Of a stretch of DNA of 64,000 bases, positions 36,042-43,628 are shown in pieces; position 1 is the stretch's first letter, and each line of letters begins with the position of its first letter. Origin of the DNA: Flavobacterium antarcticum DSM 19726. Lineage in GTDB: Bacteria > Bacteroidota > Bacteroidia > Flavobacteriales > Flavobacteriaceae. The notes beneath the pieces are model-generated. The model made no database searches and was not told the origin of the DNA. It saw only the letters and a list, made by a program, of their open reading frames with translations. Location of the stretch: the NCBI RefSeq assembly GCF_000419685.1, contig NZ_ATTM01000008.1:1-64000 (forward strand), written 5' to 3'. The translations under genes and the position numbers were made by a program.

Positions 36042-37259
36042 ATGAAAAAATCTTGGCTCATCACATGCTTGATCAACTTTTGCCTCGCAATTTTAATGGC
36101 AATCGGTTTGCGTTCCGCTTATGTATTCCCTACAAATTTTAATTATACGTACCTCTTACATTCTCATTCGCATACCGTAATATTGGGTTGGTGCTATCTT
36201 GCAGTGTATACTTTTATTGTCGCTAATTTTATACCTAAAAAGATGCGCGATAAGCCAAAATACAATCGGTTGTTTTGGTTGACCGAAATATCCGTTCTTG
36301 GAATGGCAATTACATTTCCTATTACAGGATATGCTTTGTTCTCTATTGTTTTCTCCACATTACATATTCTTTGCAGTTATTATTTTGTCTTCTTGATCTT
36401 CAAAGACCACAAATCAAAATCTTTAATTGAAACCAAACTGTTGCATGCCGCACTAATTTTCATGGCAGTTTCTACCATTGGCGTTTGGTTTTTAGGACCA
36501 ATAGCTTCAACTGGTGCTAAGGATTCGCCCTTTTACAATACGGCCATTCAGTTTTTCTTGCATTTTCAATTTAACGGGTGGTTTATATTAGCGGTTTTTG
36601 CATTATTCATTCACAAGGTGCAACGCTTAAAAATTTCGCTTTCGCAAAAAACATTTAATCAGTTTTACCTAAGTACCGTTATCGGAATTGTACTGACTTT
36701 TGCTCTACCTTTGAGTTGGTATTTTGATGGAAATTTATTCAGAACTATAAATTCAATCGGACTGCTCTTTCAATTTGTAGGAATGGTCTATTTCGTGCTG
36801 CTTCTAAAACCACATATTAAAACTATTTTTGCAACAGAACAACCAATCACCAAATTCCTTTATTACTTTGCTTTTTCGTGCCTGTTTTTGAAAATAATAA
36901 TTCAATCAAGTACTGCAATTACTGAACTGGCAATTGCTTCTCATGCGATCAGAAATTTTACGGTAGGCTTTATTCACCTTGCAATGATCGGAGTAGTAAA
37001 TAGTTTTTTATTCGCTTTTATTACACAAACTTCTTTATACGGAATTAAAAATAAAATTGCAGACATAGGAATTATGGTATTTCTACTTGGCTTTACTGTA
37101 ATGGAATATTTGCTTTTTAGCGAAGGATTATATCTGTTTATGGGAAATGGCTACCATCATTTTTACTATGTTTCAATCTTAATTGCAACTACATGCATCG
37201 GTATTGGACTTCTCGTTTTTATGGGAAGTTTATTGACCTTAAAAACGACAAAACAATGA
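36042..37259 (+). CDS. Polytopic membrane protein resembling heme-copper oxidase subunit I
   Basis: The 405-aa protein has about twelve hydrophobic helices and a helix-2 motif LLHSHSHTVILGWCYLA, resembling the His-containing region of CcoN/NorB-type oxidases. The usual CuB HxxxY or HH set is not clearly seen, so catalysis is doubtful; it may be a heme-binding or quinol-interacting relative. ATG 36042 (MKKSWLITC) is preferred to the GTG at 36033. It overlaps the CopD-like gene by four bases (ATGA) and follows RIC, matching Bacteroidetes NO-stress loci. Confidence 0.7.
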   Translation: MKKSWLITCLINFCLAILMAIGLRSAYVFPTNFNYTYLLHSHSHTVILGWCYLAVYTFIVANFIPKKMRDKPKYNRLFWLTEISVLGMAITFPITGYALFSIVFSTLHILCSYYFVFLIFKDHKSKSLIETKLLHAALIFMAVSTIGVWFLGPIASTGAKDSPFYNTAIQFFLHFQFNGWFILAVFALFIHKVQRLKISLSQKTFNQFYLSTVIGIVLTFALPLSWYFDGNLFRTINSIGLLFQFVGMVYFVLLLKPHIKTIFATEQPITKFLYYFAFSCLFLKIIIQSSTAITELAIASHAIRNFTVGFIHLAMIGVVNSFLFAFITQTSLYGIKNKIADIGIMVFLLGFTVMEYLLFSEGLYLFMGNGYHHFYYVSILIATTCIGIGLLVFMGSLLTLKTTKQ

Positions 37260-37701
37260 CTACACACCATCTTTTATTAATTTTACATCTACTAGCTGCT
37301 GCTGTTTGGGTGGGTGGTCACTTGGTTTTAAGCGTTAGTTTTTTACCCGAAGCATTGCAAAAAAAAGATCCAAAAATAATTTAATCTTTGAAGAAAAATA
37401 CGGTAGAATTGGACTTCCTTCATTGGCAACACTAATAATCACCGGGATTTGGATGGCGTACGATTTTAATGCCACAATTAGTACATGGTTTTCGTTCTCC
37501 TCACCAATTGAAACTGTAGTTTCTCTAAAATTAATTTTACTTTTTCTCACCTTCGCACTCGCCATCAATGCTCAAACGCGTGTAATTCCTAAATTAAGTC
37601 CAAAGAATTTGAATGTAATGGCTTTTCACATTATTTCAGTCACAACAATTGGCGTTTTAATGCTGATTTTAGGTTCAACGGTACGTTACGGAGGCATTTA
37701 G
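37256..37701 (+). pseudogene. CopD-family membrane protein gene with a frameshift
   Basis: The first frame (MTTHHLLLILHLLAAAVWVG, 42 codons) stops at 37382-37384. A second frame resumes with the expected continuation FEEKYGRIGLPSLATLIITG and runs to GSTVRYGGI at 37701. One extra A in the A5 run at 37373-37377 would give a single frame reading DPKNNLIFEEKYGRIG, about 148 aa with four membrane helices, as in CopD-like proteins. The early LLAAAVWVGGHLVLS helix and the later IPKLSP loop fit the family. The lesion is real decay, phase variation or a homopolymer sequencing error. It is translationally coupled to the gene before it. Confidence 0.75.
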
Positions 37702-37721
37702 AAAAAGAAACAGCTATCCAC

Positions 37722-37760
37722 AAAAAAAAGGTTTAATTGCAATTGCATTAAACCCTTTTT
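37722..37760. terminator. Bidirectional terminator between CopD-like gene and hisS
   Basis: GGTTTAAT (37730-37737) pairs with ATTAAACC (37747-37754), extended through A and T runs with one bulged C. The loop contains the palindrome GCAATTGC. It lies between two convergent genes. Confidence 0.78.
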
Positions 37761-37779
37761 CTATAAAGTAGTGTGCTTA

Positions 37780-39150
37780 TTAAATAAGTTTCTTTTTTAA
37801 TTCTTCTAAAGAATAAAGCGCTTGCTCACCAGAAATTAAGTTTTTCAACGCATACTTTTCTTCTTTTATTTCCTCACTTCCAGCAATCACTGCAAATGGA
37901 ATATTTCGTTTGTCGGCGTGACCAAATTGCTTGCTTACTTTCGCTGCATCGGGATACATTTCCACTTTAATTCCTTCTTTTCTCAAAGAATGAATCGCTT
38001 TCATCGCATATTTTGCTTCTTCAGTTCCGTAATTGATGAACAAGGCTTTTGTCGTCACTTTTACTGTTTCTGGGAATAAATTTAATTCTTCCACAACCAG
38101 ATAAATGCGGTCTAATCCGAAAGAAATTCCCACACCACTCATGTTTTTCAAACCAAAAATTCCAGTTAAATCGTCGTAACGACCACCGCCACCAATGGAA
38201 CCCATCGAAACTTCTTTTGGTGGAGCAACTTCAAAAATAGCTCCTGTGTAATAATTTAATCCACGAGCTAAAGTTACGTCCAAATCTAAAATAGAATCTT
38301 GTAAACCCAATTCGTTTACATTATCACAAATAAATTGCAACTCCTCCACTCCTTTCATTCCTTCAACAGAACTAGAAAGTAATTCTTTCAATTGTGAAAT
38401 CTTATCAGAAATACTTCCGGTGAATGAAAATAACGGTTGCACCTTTACTAATGCGGCTTCCGAAATTCCTTTCTCCATCATTTCTTTCTTAACTCCGTCT
38501 TCACCAATTTTATCTAACTTATCTAAAGCTACCGTAAAATCAATTAACTTATCCGACGCACCAATTACTTCTGCGATTCCAGATAATATCTTGCGGTTAT
38601 TGATTTTAATCGTCACGCCTTTCAATCCTAATTCAGAAAAAACACTGTCGTATAATTGTACTAATTCTACTTCTTGCCAGAGCGAAGTTGAACCAACCAC
38701 ATCAGCATCACACTGAAAAAATTCTCTAAAACGTCCTTTTTGAGGCCGATCAGCTCTCCAAACAGGTTGGATTTGGTATCTTTTAAATGGAAATTCAATT
38801 TCGTTTTGGTGTTGCACTACATATCTCGCAAACGGAACCGTTAAGTCGTAACGCAATGCTTTTTCAGAAATAGTTGAAGTCAATTTTAGACTGTCTTTAT
38901 TTTCTAATAATGTAACGTCGGCTTTCGCCAAATAATCACCGGAATTCAAAATTTTAAAAATCAATCGGTCACCTTCTTCGCCATATTTCCCCATCAAGGT
39001 ATCCGAATTTTCAAACGATGGCGTTTCAATCGGTTGGAAACCAAACTTCTCAAAATTACTTCTGATAATTTGCATGATATATTGTCTTTTCGCTACTTCT
39101 GAAGGCGAAAAATCTCTTGTTCCTTTTGGTATGCTTGGTTTAGATGCCAT
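37780..39150 (-). CDS. hisS: Histidyl-tRNA synthetase
   Basis: The 456-aa class II synthetase starts [16 protein letters not shown], the standard HisRS entry. Visible motifs are motif 2 ([20 protein letters not shown]), the histidine-specific [14 protein letters not shown], motif 3 ([14 protein letters not shown]) and a C-terminal anticodon-binding domain (about 365-456). It charges tRNA-His in the cytoplasm. It stands alone on the minus strand, and a large inverted repeat lies just upstream of it. The length is normal. Confidence 0.97.
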   Translation of the reverse strand: MASKPSIPKGTRDFSPSEVAKRQYIMQIIRSNFEKFGFQPIETPSFENSDTLMGKYGEEGDRLIFKILNSGDYLAKADVTLLENKDSLKLTSTISEKALRYDLTVPFARYVVQHQNEIEFPFKRYQIQPVWRADRPQKGRFREFFQCDADVVGSTSLWQEVELVQLYDSVFSELGLKGVTIKINNRKILSGIAEVIGASDKLIDFTVALDKLDKIGEDGVKKEMMEKGISEAALVKVQPLFSFTGSISDKISQLKELLSSSVEGMKGVEELQFICDNVNELGLQDSILDLDVTLARGLNYYTGAIFEVAPPKEVSMGSIGGGGRYDDLTGIFGLKNMSGVGISFGLDRIYLVVEELNLFPETVKVTTKALFINYGTEEAKYAMKAIHSLRKEGIKVEMYPDAAKVSKQFGHADKRNIPFAVIAGSEEIKEEKYALKNLISGEQALYSLEELKKKLI

Positions 39151-39243
39151 TTTTTTAATTATGAGTTATGCTGATTATATTGTTGTGCAAATATCTTAAA
39201 TTTTACAACGATTGTTTCGTATAATTTCAATTTATATTTTTTA

Positions 39244-39307
39244 TCTCGCAAAGGCGCCAAGTCGCAAAGCTATTTGTTACTCTTTGCGTCTTGGCGCCTT
39301 TGCGAGA
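39244..39307. repeat. 26-bp inverted repeat (REP-like) between hisS and prmC
   Basis: TCTCGCAAAGGCGCCAAGTC followed by GCAAAG (39244-39269) is mirrored at 39282-39307 with one mismatch and a 12-nt spacer. It is markedly GC-richer than its surroundings and would fold to a long cruciform or hairpin. The sequence is not followed by a clean T run, so it is more like a dispersed palindromic repeat than a terminator. Confidence 0.75.
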
Positions 39308-39334
39308 CTATTTCTAATTGTTAAAGCGCGATAA

Positions 39335-40231
39335 TTAAAATTTGTTTTGTTTGTTCCAAACCGCACGAGTCATTCGGTCATTTCCGTAAATATCTTTTCG
39401 CAATTCGATATCAGAAAACGATAATTCGTTCAAAAGTTGAATCATTTCATTTCCTAAATATTGATTGATTTCAAAAAATAATTGTCCGCCATTATTCAAA
39501 TTCTTAGTTGCCCAAAGGGCAATTTTTCTGTAGAAAATCAACGCATCAAAATCATCTACAAACAACGCAAGATGCGGTTCGTTTTCCAACACATTTGCTT
39601 TTATTTCGTGCTTCTCTAAATTCCGAACATACGGCGGATTCGAAACAATGATATCAAACTGCTCCATTAAATCTCCGGTTTGCAAAATGTCTTTTTCTAA
39701 AAAAATCACCTCCACTTTATTTTGTTCCGCATTTAATTTTGCAACTTGCAATGCTTCAGGTGAAACATCAATCGCAAAAACTTTCGCATATGGAATATTT
39801 TTCGCCAGTGAAATCGCAATGCAGCCGCTTCCCGTTCCAATATCCAAAATCTTTAAATCTTGCAATCCTTCTATCCTTCTATCTTTAAATCTTTCTATCT
39901 TTTTCTCCTCAGTAATAATCCAATCCACCAATTCTTCCGTTTCAGGACGCGGAATTAAAACATTTTCATTGACCGCAAAAGGCAAACCATAAAACTCTGT
40001 ATTTCCTAATAAATATTGAATGGGAATTTCCTTTTTTAATTCTGTAATTAAATTTTCCCAAACATTTATCGCGTCACCTGAAAACTCAAAATCTGTGTTA
40101 AGTGCCAAATCAATGCGTTTCATTTTGTGTTTGTCTTCTAAAATAAGGTAGAAAAAACTTTCTGCTTCGTCCATTCCGTGAATTGGCTCCAAGGCTTCTA
40201 TAAATTTAGTTCGGTATAATTTTGCGTTCAT
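39335..40231 (-). CDS. prmC: Release factor glutamine methyltransferase
   Basis: The 298-aa protein has the PrmC N-terminal helical domain (about 1-80), the SAM-binding motif ILDIGTGSGCIAISLA and the catalytic NPPYV tetrad (IVSNPPYVRNL). It methylates the GGQ glutamine of peptide chain release factors. IPRPETEELVDW is the family signature before motif I. An unusual Lys/Arg-rich insert (EKKIERFKDRRIEGLQDLK, about residues 108-126) separates it from motif I and is encoded by short imperfect repeats. The downstream neighbour on the minus strand is hisS; the GNAT gene ends three bases upstream. Confidence 0.94.
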   Translation of the reverse strand: MNAKLYRTKFIEALEPIHGMDEAESFFYLILEDKHKMKRIDLALNTDFEFSGDAINVWENLITELKKEIPIQYLLGNTEFYGLPFAVNENVLIPRPETEELVDWIITEEKKIERFKDRRIEGLQDLKILDIGTGSGCIAISLAKNIPYAKVFAIDVSPEALQVAKLNAEQNKVEVIFLEKDILQTGDLMEQFDIIVSNPPYVRNLEKHEIKANVLENEPHLALFVDDFDALIFYRKIALWATKNLNNGGQLFFEINQYLGNEMIQLLNELSFSDIELRKDIYGNDRMTRAVWNKQNKF

Positions 40232-40234
40232 TTT

Positions 40235-40720
40235 TTATAATTTTTTCAACATCCAAATCGGACAAGAGGTGTGACCTGTTGACCCTAACGGTTTTTCTAA
40301 ATATTCAAAACCTGATTTCACATAAAGTTTTTGGGCGTCTTTCATTTCAGGCAATGTTTCCAAATAGCAACTTTTAAAACCGAATTTTTTTGCATTTTCT
40401 AAACACAATTGCATTAATTCCGTTCCAAAACCTAAACCACGAGCTTCCGGCAGAAAGTACATTTTCTGCAATTCGCACACACCATTTGATGGATTTTCTA
40501 ACGGAGCAACTCCAGCTCCACCGATAATTTTTCCCTCTTTTTCGAGGACGAAATAAATCGAGTTTTCCACATTGTAATTTTCAAACATGGTTTTTAAAGA
40601 AACATCTTCATAAGCTGTTCCCGTTTTAGGTAAATCTAATTCGTCAAAGACACTTTTAATCAGCGCTTCGACAAATGGATTATCTTGAAGTTCAATGGGT
40701 CGGATTGATATTGCAGTCAT
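40235..40720 (-). CDS. GNAT family N-acetyltransferase
   Basis: The 161-aa protein has the GNAT fold with the acetyl-CoA pyrophosphate loop LPEARGLGFGTELMQLCLE (Q/R-x-x-G-x-G/A variant) and YVKSGFEYL near the end. It transfers an acetyl group from acetyl-CoA to an unknown amine. ATG 40720 (MTAISIRPIELQDNPF) is chosen because the longer frame from 40759 would overlap ribD and adds a hydrophobic tail foreign to the family. It is three bases upstream of prmC, so probably in one operon, and divergent from ribD. Confidence 0.88.
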   Translation of the reverse strand: MTAISIRPIELQDNPFVEALIKSVFDELDLPKTGTAYEDVSLKTMFENYNVENSIYFVLEKEGKIIGGAGVAPLENPSNGVCELQKMYFLPEARGLGFGTELMQLCLENAKKFGFKSCYLETLPEMKDAQKLYVKSGFEYLEKPLGSTGHTSCPIWMLKKL

Positions 40721-40735
40721 TACAAAACAAAATAG

Positions 40736-40743
40736 TATTTTTG
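40736..40743 (+). promoter_or_regulatory. -7 box of ribD, leaderless arrangement
   Basis: TATTTTTG-CGAC-GTG: the -7 element ends four bases before the ribD start, with a possible -33 TTG at 40711-40713. Transcription should begin at or within a base or two of the GTG. Confidence 0.55.
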
Positions 40744-40747
40744 CGAC

Positions 40748-41791
40748 GTGAAGATACATGAAAAATACCTAAAACGCTGCATTCAACTCGCCAAAAATGG
40801 CTTGGGAACGACCTATCCAAATCCTATGGTAGGAAGTGTAATTGTTTACGAAAACCAAATTATAGGTGAAGGTTGGCACAAAAAAGCAGGCGAACCTCAC
40901 GCAGAAGTTAACGCAATAAATTCGGTTAAAGACAAAAGTTTATTACCGAAAGCTACCATTTACGTGAGTTTAGAACCTTGCAGCCATTTTGGAAAAACAC
41001 CGCCGTGTTCCGATTTAATTATTGAACATAAAATTCCCAATGTAGTGATTGGAACTATTGACCCAAATGAAAAAGTTGCAGGAAAAGGAATTCAGAAATT
41101 ACTTTTAGCCGGACATAATGTTACCATTGGCGTATTAGACGAAGAATGTCTAGAATTGAACCAACGCTTTTTTACTTTTCACCAAAAGAAACGTCCTTAT
41201 ATTATATTGAAATGGGCGGAAACCTCCGATGGATTAATTGCTCCATTGAGTAAGGACGAACAAAAACCAGTTTGGATAACAAATCAATATTCGCGTCAAT
41301 TGGTGCACAAATGGCGAACGGAAGAGCAAGCAATTTTAGTGGGTACGCAAACCGTTTTAGACGACAATCCGAGTTTGAATGTTCGAGATTGGAAAGGTAA
41401 TTCGCCAGTGAAAATCATTTTAGACCGACAAAATCGGATACCTGAAAGTGCAGCAGTTTTTAATTCGACAGAAAAAACAATTGTTTTTTCGGAAAGCAAA
41501 AGAAGTTTTAAAAACCCAAATTGTATTTCAGAAGTTATTAATTTCAAAGGGGATTTAGCACAAGAAATTTGCAATTCCTTATTTCAACATAACATTCAAT
41601 CTGTAATCATTGAAGGTGGAGCCCGAACTTTGCAAACTTTCATCGATGAAAATCTTTGGGACGAGGCTCGTGTATTTAAAGGAAAAACATCTTTTACAGA
41701 AGGAACAAAAGCACCACAACTTTCTGGACAATTAACAGCACAAAAAAGCATTTTAGAAGACGCACTTTTAATTTTCAGAAATCATGATTAA
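40748..41791 (+). CDS. ribD: Bifunctional riboflavin deaminase/reductase
   Basis: The 347-aa protein joins a cytidine-deaminase-like domain (about 1-145) and a RibD C-terminal reductase domain (about 150-345). The zinc site is HAEVNAI and EPCSHFGKTPPCSD; the reductase has LKWAETSDGLIA and IIEGGARTLQTFI. It performs the second and third steps of riboflavin synthesis. The start is GTG: no in-frame ATG occurs before the conserved NPMVGSVIV, and KYLKRCIQLAKNG is the normal N-terminus. The HAD gene overlaps its end by eight bases. Confidence 0.95.
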   Translation: MKIHEKYLKRCIQLAKNGLGTTYPNPMVGSVIVYENQIIGEGWHKKAGEPHAEVNAINSVKDKSLLPKATIYVSLEPCSHFGKTPPCSDLIIEHKIPNVVIGTIDPNEKVAGKGIQKLLLAGHNVTIGVLDEECLELNQRFFTFHQKKRPYIILKWAETSDGLIAPLSKDEQKPVWITNQYSRQLVHKWRTEEQAILVGTQTVLDDNPSLNVRDWKGNSPVKIILDRQNRIPESAAVFNSTEKTIVFSESKRSFKNPNCISEVINFKGDLAQEICNSLFQHNIQSVIIEGGARTLQTFIDENLWDEARVFKGKTSFTEGTKAPQLSGQLTAQKSILEDALLIFRNHD

Positions 41792-42389
41792 AAATATCAT
41801 TTTCGATTTCGGCGATGTCTTTATCGATTTAGACAAAGAAGGTTTGCGTCATTCATTACAATCTTTGGGAATTAAAGAATGGAATTCGGAATTAAACACA
41901 TTAAATGAATCTTTTGAAAAAGGCCGTTGTTCTGAAGAATTCTTTCTTTCGGAAATTCAAAAACATAGTTCGAATAAGAATTTAGAAGAAATAAAATCAA
42001 GTTGGTGTACAATTCTGGGCGACTTTCCACTTCATCGTTTAGAATTTTTAGAACAATTAGTAACTAAAAATTACCGACTGTTTTTGTTGAGCAACACAGA
42101 CGCCATTCATATTGCACATTTTCAAAAAAAGGTTGGAAGCGATTTTTACAATCGATTTTACAATTGTTTTGAAAAAGTATATTTTTCATTTGAAATGGGT
42201 TTGCGAAAACCACAAACTGAAATTTATACGCAAGTACTTAGCGAAAATAATTTAATTTCATCAGAAACATTGTTCGTAGACGACAAAAAAGAAAATACAG
42301 ACGCGGCAGAAGATTTAGGAATTCAGGTTTGGACTTTAAAAGTTGGCGAAGAAGATGTGATTGAATTATTTGATAAAGTAAAATTTTAG
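41784..42389 (+). CDS. HAD-superfamily hydrolase
   Basis: The 201-aa protein shows HAD motif I (IIFDFGDVFIDLD, where the first Asp of the usual DxD is the nucleophile; the second is replaced by Gly in DFGDV, with the next Asp one position later, as in the YihX/epoxide-hydrolase-like subgroup), motif II LLSNTD and motif IV FVDDKKENTDAA. It is probably a phosphatase. It overlaps ribD by eight bases, so it may supply the phosphatase that dephosphorylates the riboflavin intermediate; that assignment is inference. Confidence 0.87.
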   Translation: MIKNIIFDFGDVFIDLDKEGLRHSLQSLGIKEWNSELNTLNESFEKGRCSEEFFLSEIQKHSSNKNLEEIKSSWCTILGDFPLHRLEFLEQLVTKNYRLFLLSNTDAIHIAHFQKKVGSDFYNRFYNCFEKVYFSFEMGLRKPQTEIYTQVLSENNLISSETLFVDDKKENTDAAEDLGIQVWTLKVGEEDVIELFDKVKF

Positions 42390-42394
42390 CTATT

Positions 42395-43006
42395 TTGGAA
42401 ATAAACGATACTTACAAAACGATTGCTTCTGCGTCTGAACCTTTTTTGCTGAAAGAAAAAAGCAGTAAATTTTTCGGCTACGCATTTCCAATAGAAAATG
42501 AAGATGATGTAAAAGTTATCATTGAGGATTTGCGAAAAAACAATACTGGTGCAGTTCACTTTTGTTATGCGTATCAATTGGGCGTCGATAAAATCGCTTA
42601 TCGAGCTAATGACGACGGCGAACCAAATAACTCTGCAGGAATGCCTATTTACGGCCAAATTCAATCATTTGACGTGACGAACGTGCTAATTGTTGTTGTA
42701 CGGTATTACGGAGGAATCAAATTAGGCGTTGGCGGATTGATTACTGCTTACAAAACAGTTGCTCAAATGACGCTGGAACAGTCAGATATCGTTGAAAAAA
42801 CGATTGACGTACATTTTATAGTTTCATTCAATTATGAAAACATGAATAAAGTCATGAGAGTAATTAAAGAAAAGAATTTAGAAATTGTAGCGCAAAAAAT
42901 GGAAATGAGCTGCGAGATTGAACTCAAAATCCGCAAAAAAAATGCCGAACACGTATTCGACATTTTCAATTCTTTGTATCCTATTGAAGTTAAAATTAAG
43001 GAATAA
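42395..43006 (+). CDS. YigZ/IMPACT family protein
   Basis: The 203-aa protein has the UPF0029 N-terminal domain (about 15-125), with YRANDDGEPNNSAGMPIYG and VVRYYGGIKLGVGGLI, and the DUF1949 ferredoxin-like C-terminal domain (about 135-200). The function is unsettled; relatives bind translation or regulatory factors. Only TTG at 42395 provides a start consistent with the conserved N-terminus (EINDTYKTIASASE); no upstream ATG is available. It lies 5 bp after the HAD gene and ends the ribD operon. Confidence 0.9.
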   Translation: MEINDTYKTIASASEPFLLKEKSSKFFGYAFPIENEDDVKVIIEDLRKNNTGAVHFCYAYQLGVDKIAYRANDDGEPNNSAGMPIYGQIQSFDVTNVLIVVVRYYGGIKLGVGGLITAYKTVAQMTLEQSDIVEKTIDVHFIVSFNYENMNKVMRVIKEKNLEIVAQKMEMSCEIELKIRKKNAEHVFDIFNSLYPIEVKIKE

Positions 43007-43013
43007 ACCCATT

Positions 43014-43430
43014 CTATTTGATTTCCTTATTTAATTCGGAAATTTTGTCTAAAATATAACTTGGAGGTGTAATTGGACGACCTGTTTTCATGTCCACAAA
43101 AACCAAAACCGAATGGGCAATTGTTAATAACTCTTGCATCTCGTTATAAATCTCATAGTCAAATTCAATCTTCACGGACGTCTGGCTTTTGAAAATAGTT
43201 TTGACGGTGATCAAATCGTCGTAACGTGCCGGTTTTTTATAATTCATCGTTAAAGAGACCACCGGAAGCATCACTCCGTTTTCCTCCATCCATTTATACG
43301 AAATCCCCATGTTTCTCAACCACTCCACGCGTCCCATCTCAAAATATTGGGCATAATTTCCGTGGTAAACCACTCCCATTTGGTCCGTTTCTGAATAACG
43401 AACTCTAACTTTAAACTCATGTATTCTCAT
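43014..43430 (-). CDS. Acyl-CoA thioesterase (YbgC/hot-dog)
   Basis: The 138-aa protein is a 4-hydroxybenzoyl-CoA thioesterase-like hot-dog enzyme with RVRYSETDQMGVVYHGNYAQ, in which Asp is the probable catalytic residue, and LRNMGISYKWMEENG. It cleaves acyl-CoA or acyl-carrier thioesters in the cytoplasm. It converges with the yigZ-like gene across seven bases and is divergent from dnaA, which starts 200 bp to the right. The length is typical. Confidence 0.92.
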   Translation of the reverse strand: MRIHEFKVRVRYSETDQMGVVYHGNYAQYFEMGRVEWLRNMGISYKWMEENGVMLPVVSLTMNYKKPARYDDLITVKTIFKSQTSVKIEFDYEIYNEMQELLTIAHSVLVFVDMKTGRPITPPSYILDKISELNKEIK

Positions 43431-43628
43431 AATAAATTCGTATCTTTCTAAATTAATTTTAACGTCAATTTTACATGACTTACAACATTTTTTTTACAAA
43501 ATCAATCGGTAATAATTTTTTTTTGAAGAAAATTGTTCACATATTTGTTGTCCCGAAAGATATGGAAAAGAGCCTTTCTTTTTTATAAAAATCAACCACT
43601 AATAAATAACACATTTTAAAGTCTAATT

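Noticed and set aside
39244..39307. A Rho-independent terminator for prmC
   Set aside because: The palindrome has no following T run on either strand and its GC-rich content fits a dispersed repeat better.
43431..43628. Origin of replication before dnaA
   Set aside because: No DnaA-box cluster or repeated AT 13-mers could be seen; evidence is insufficient.
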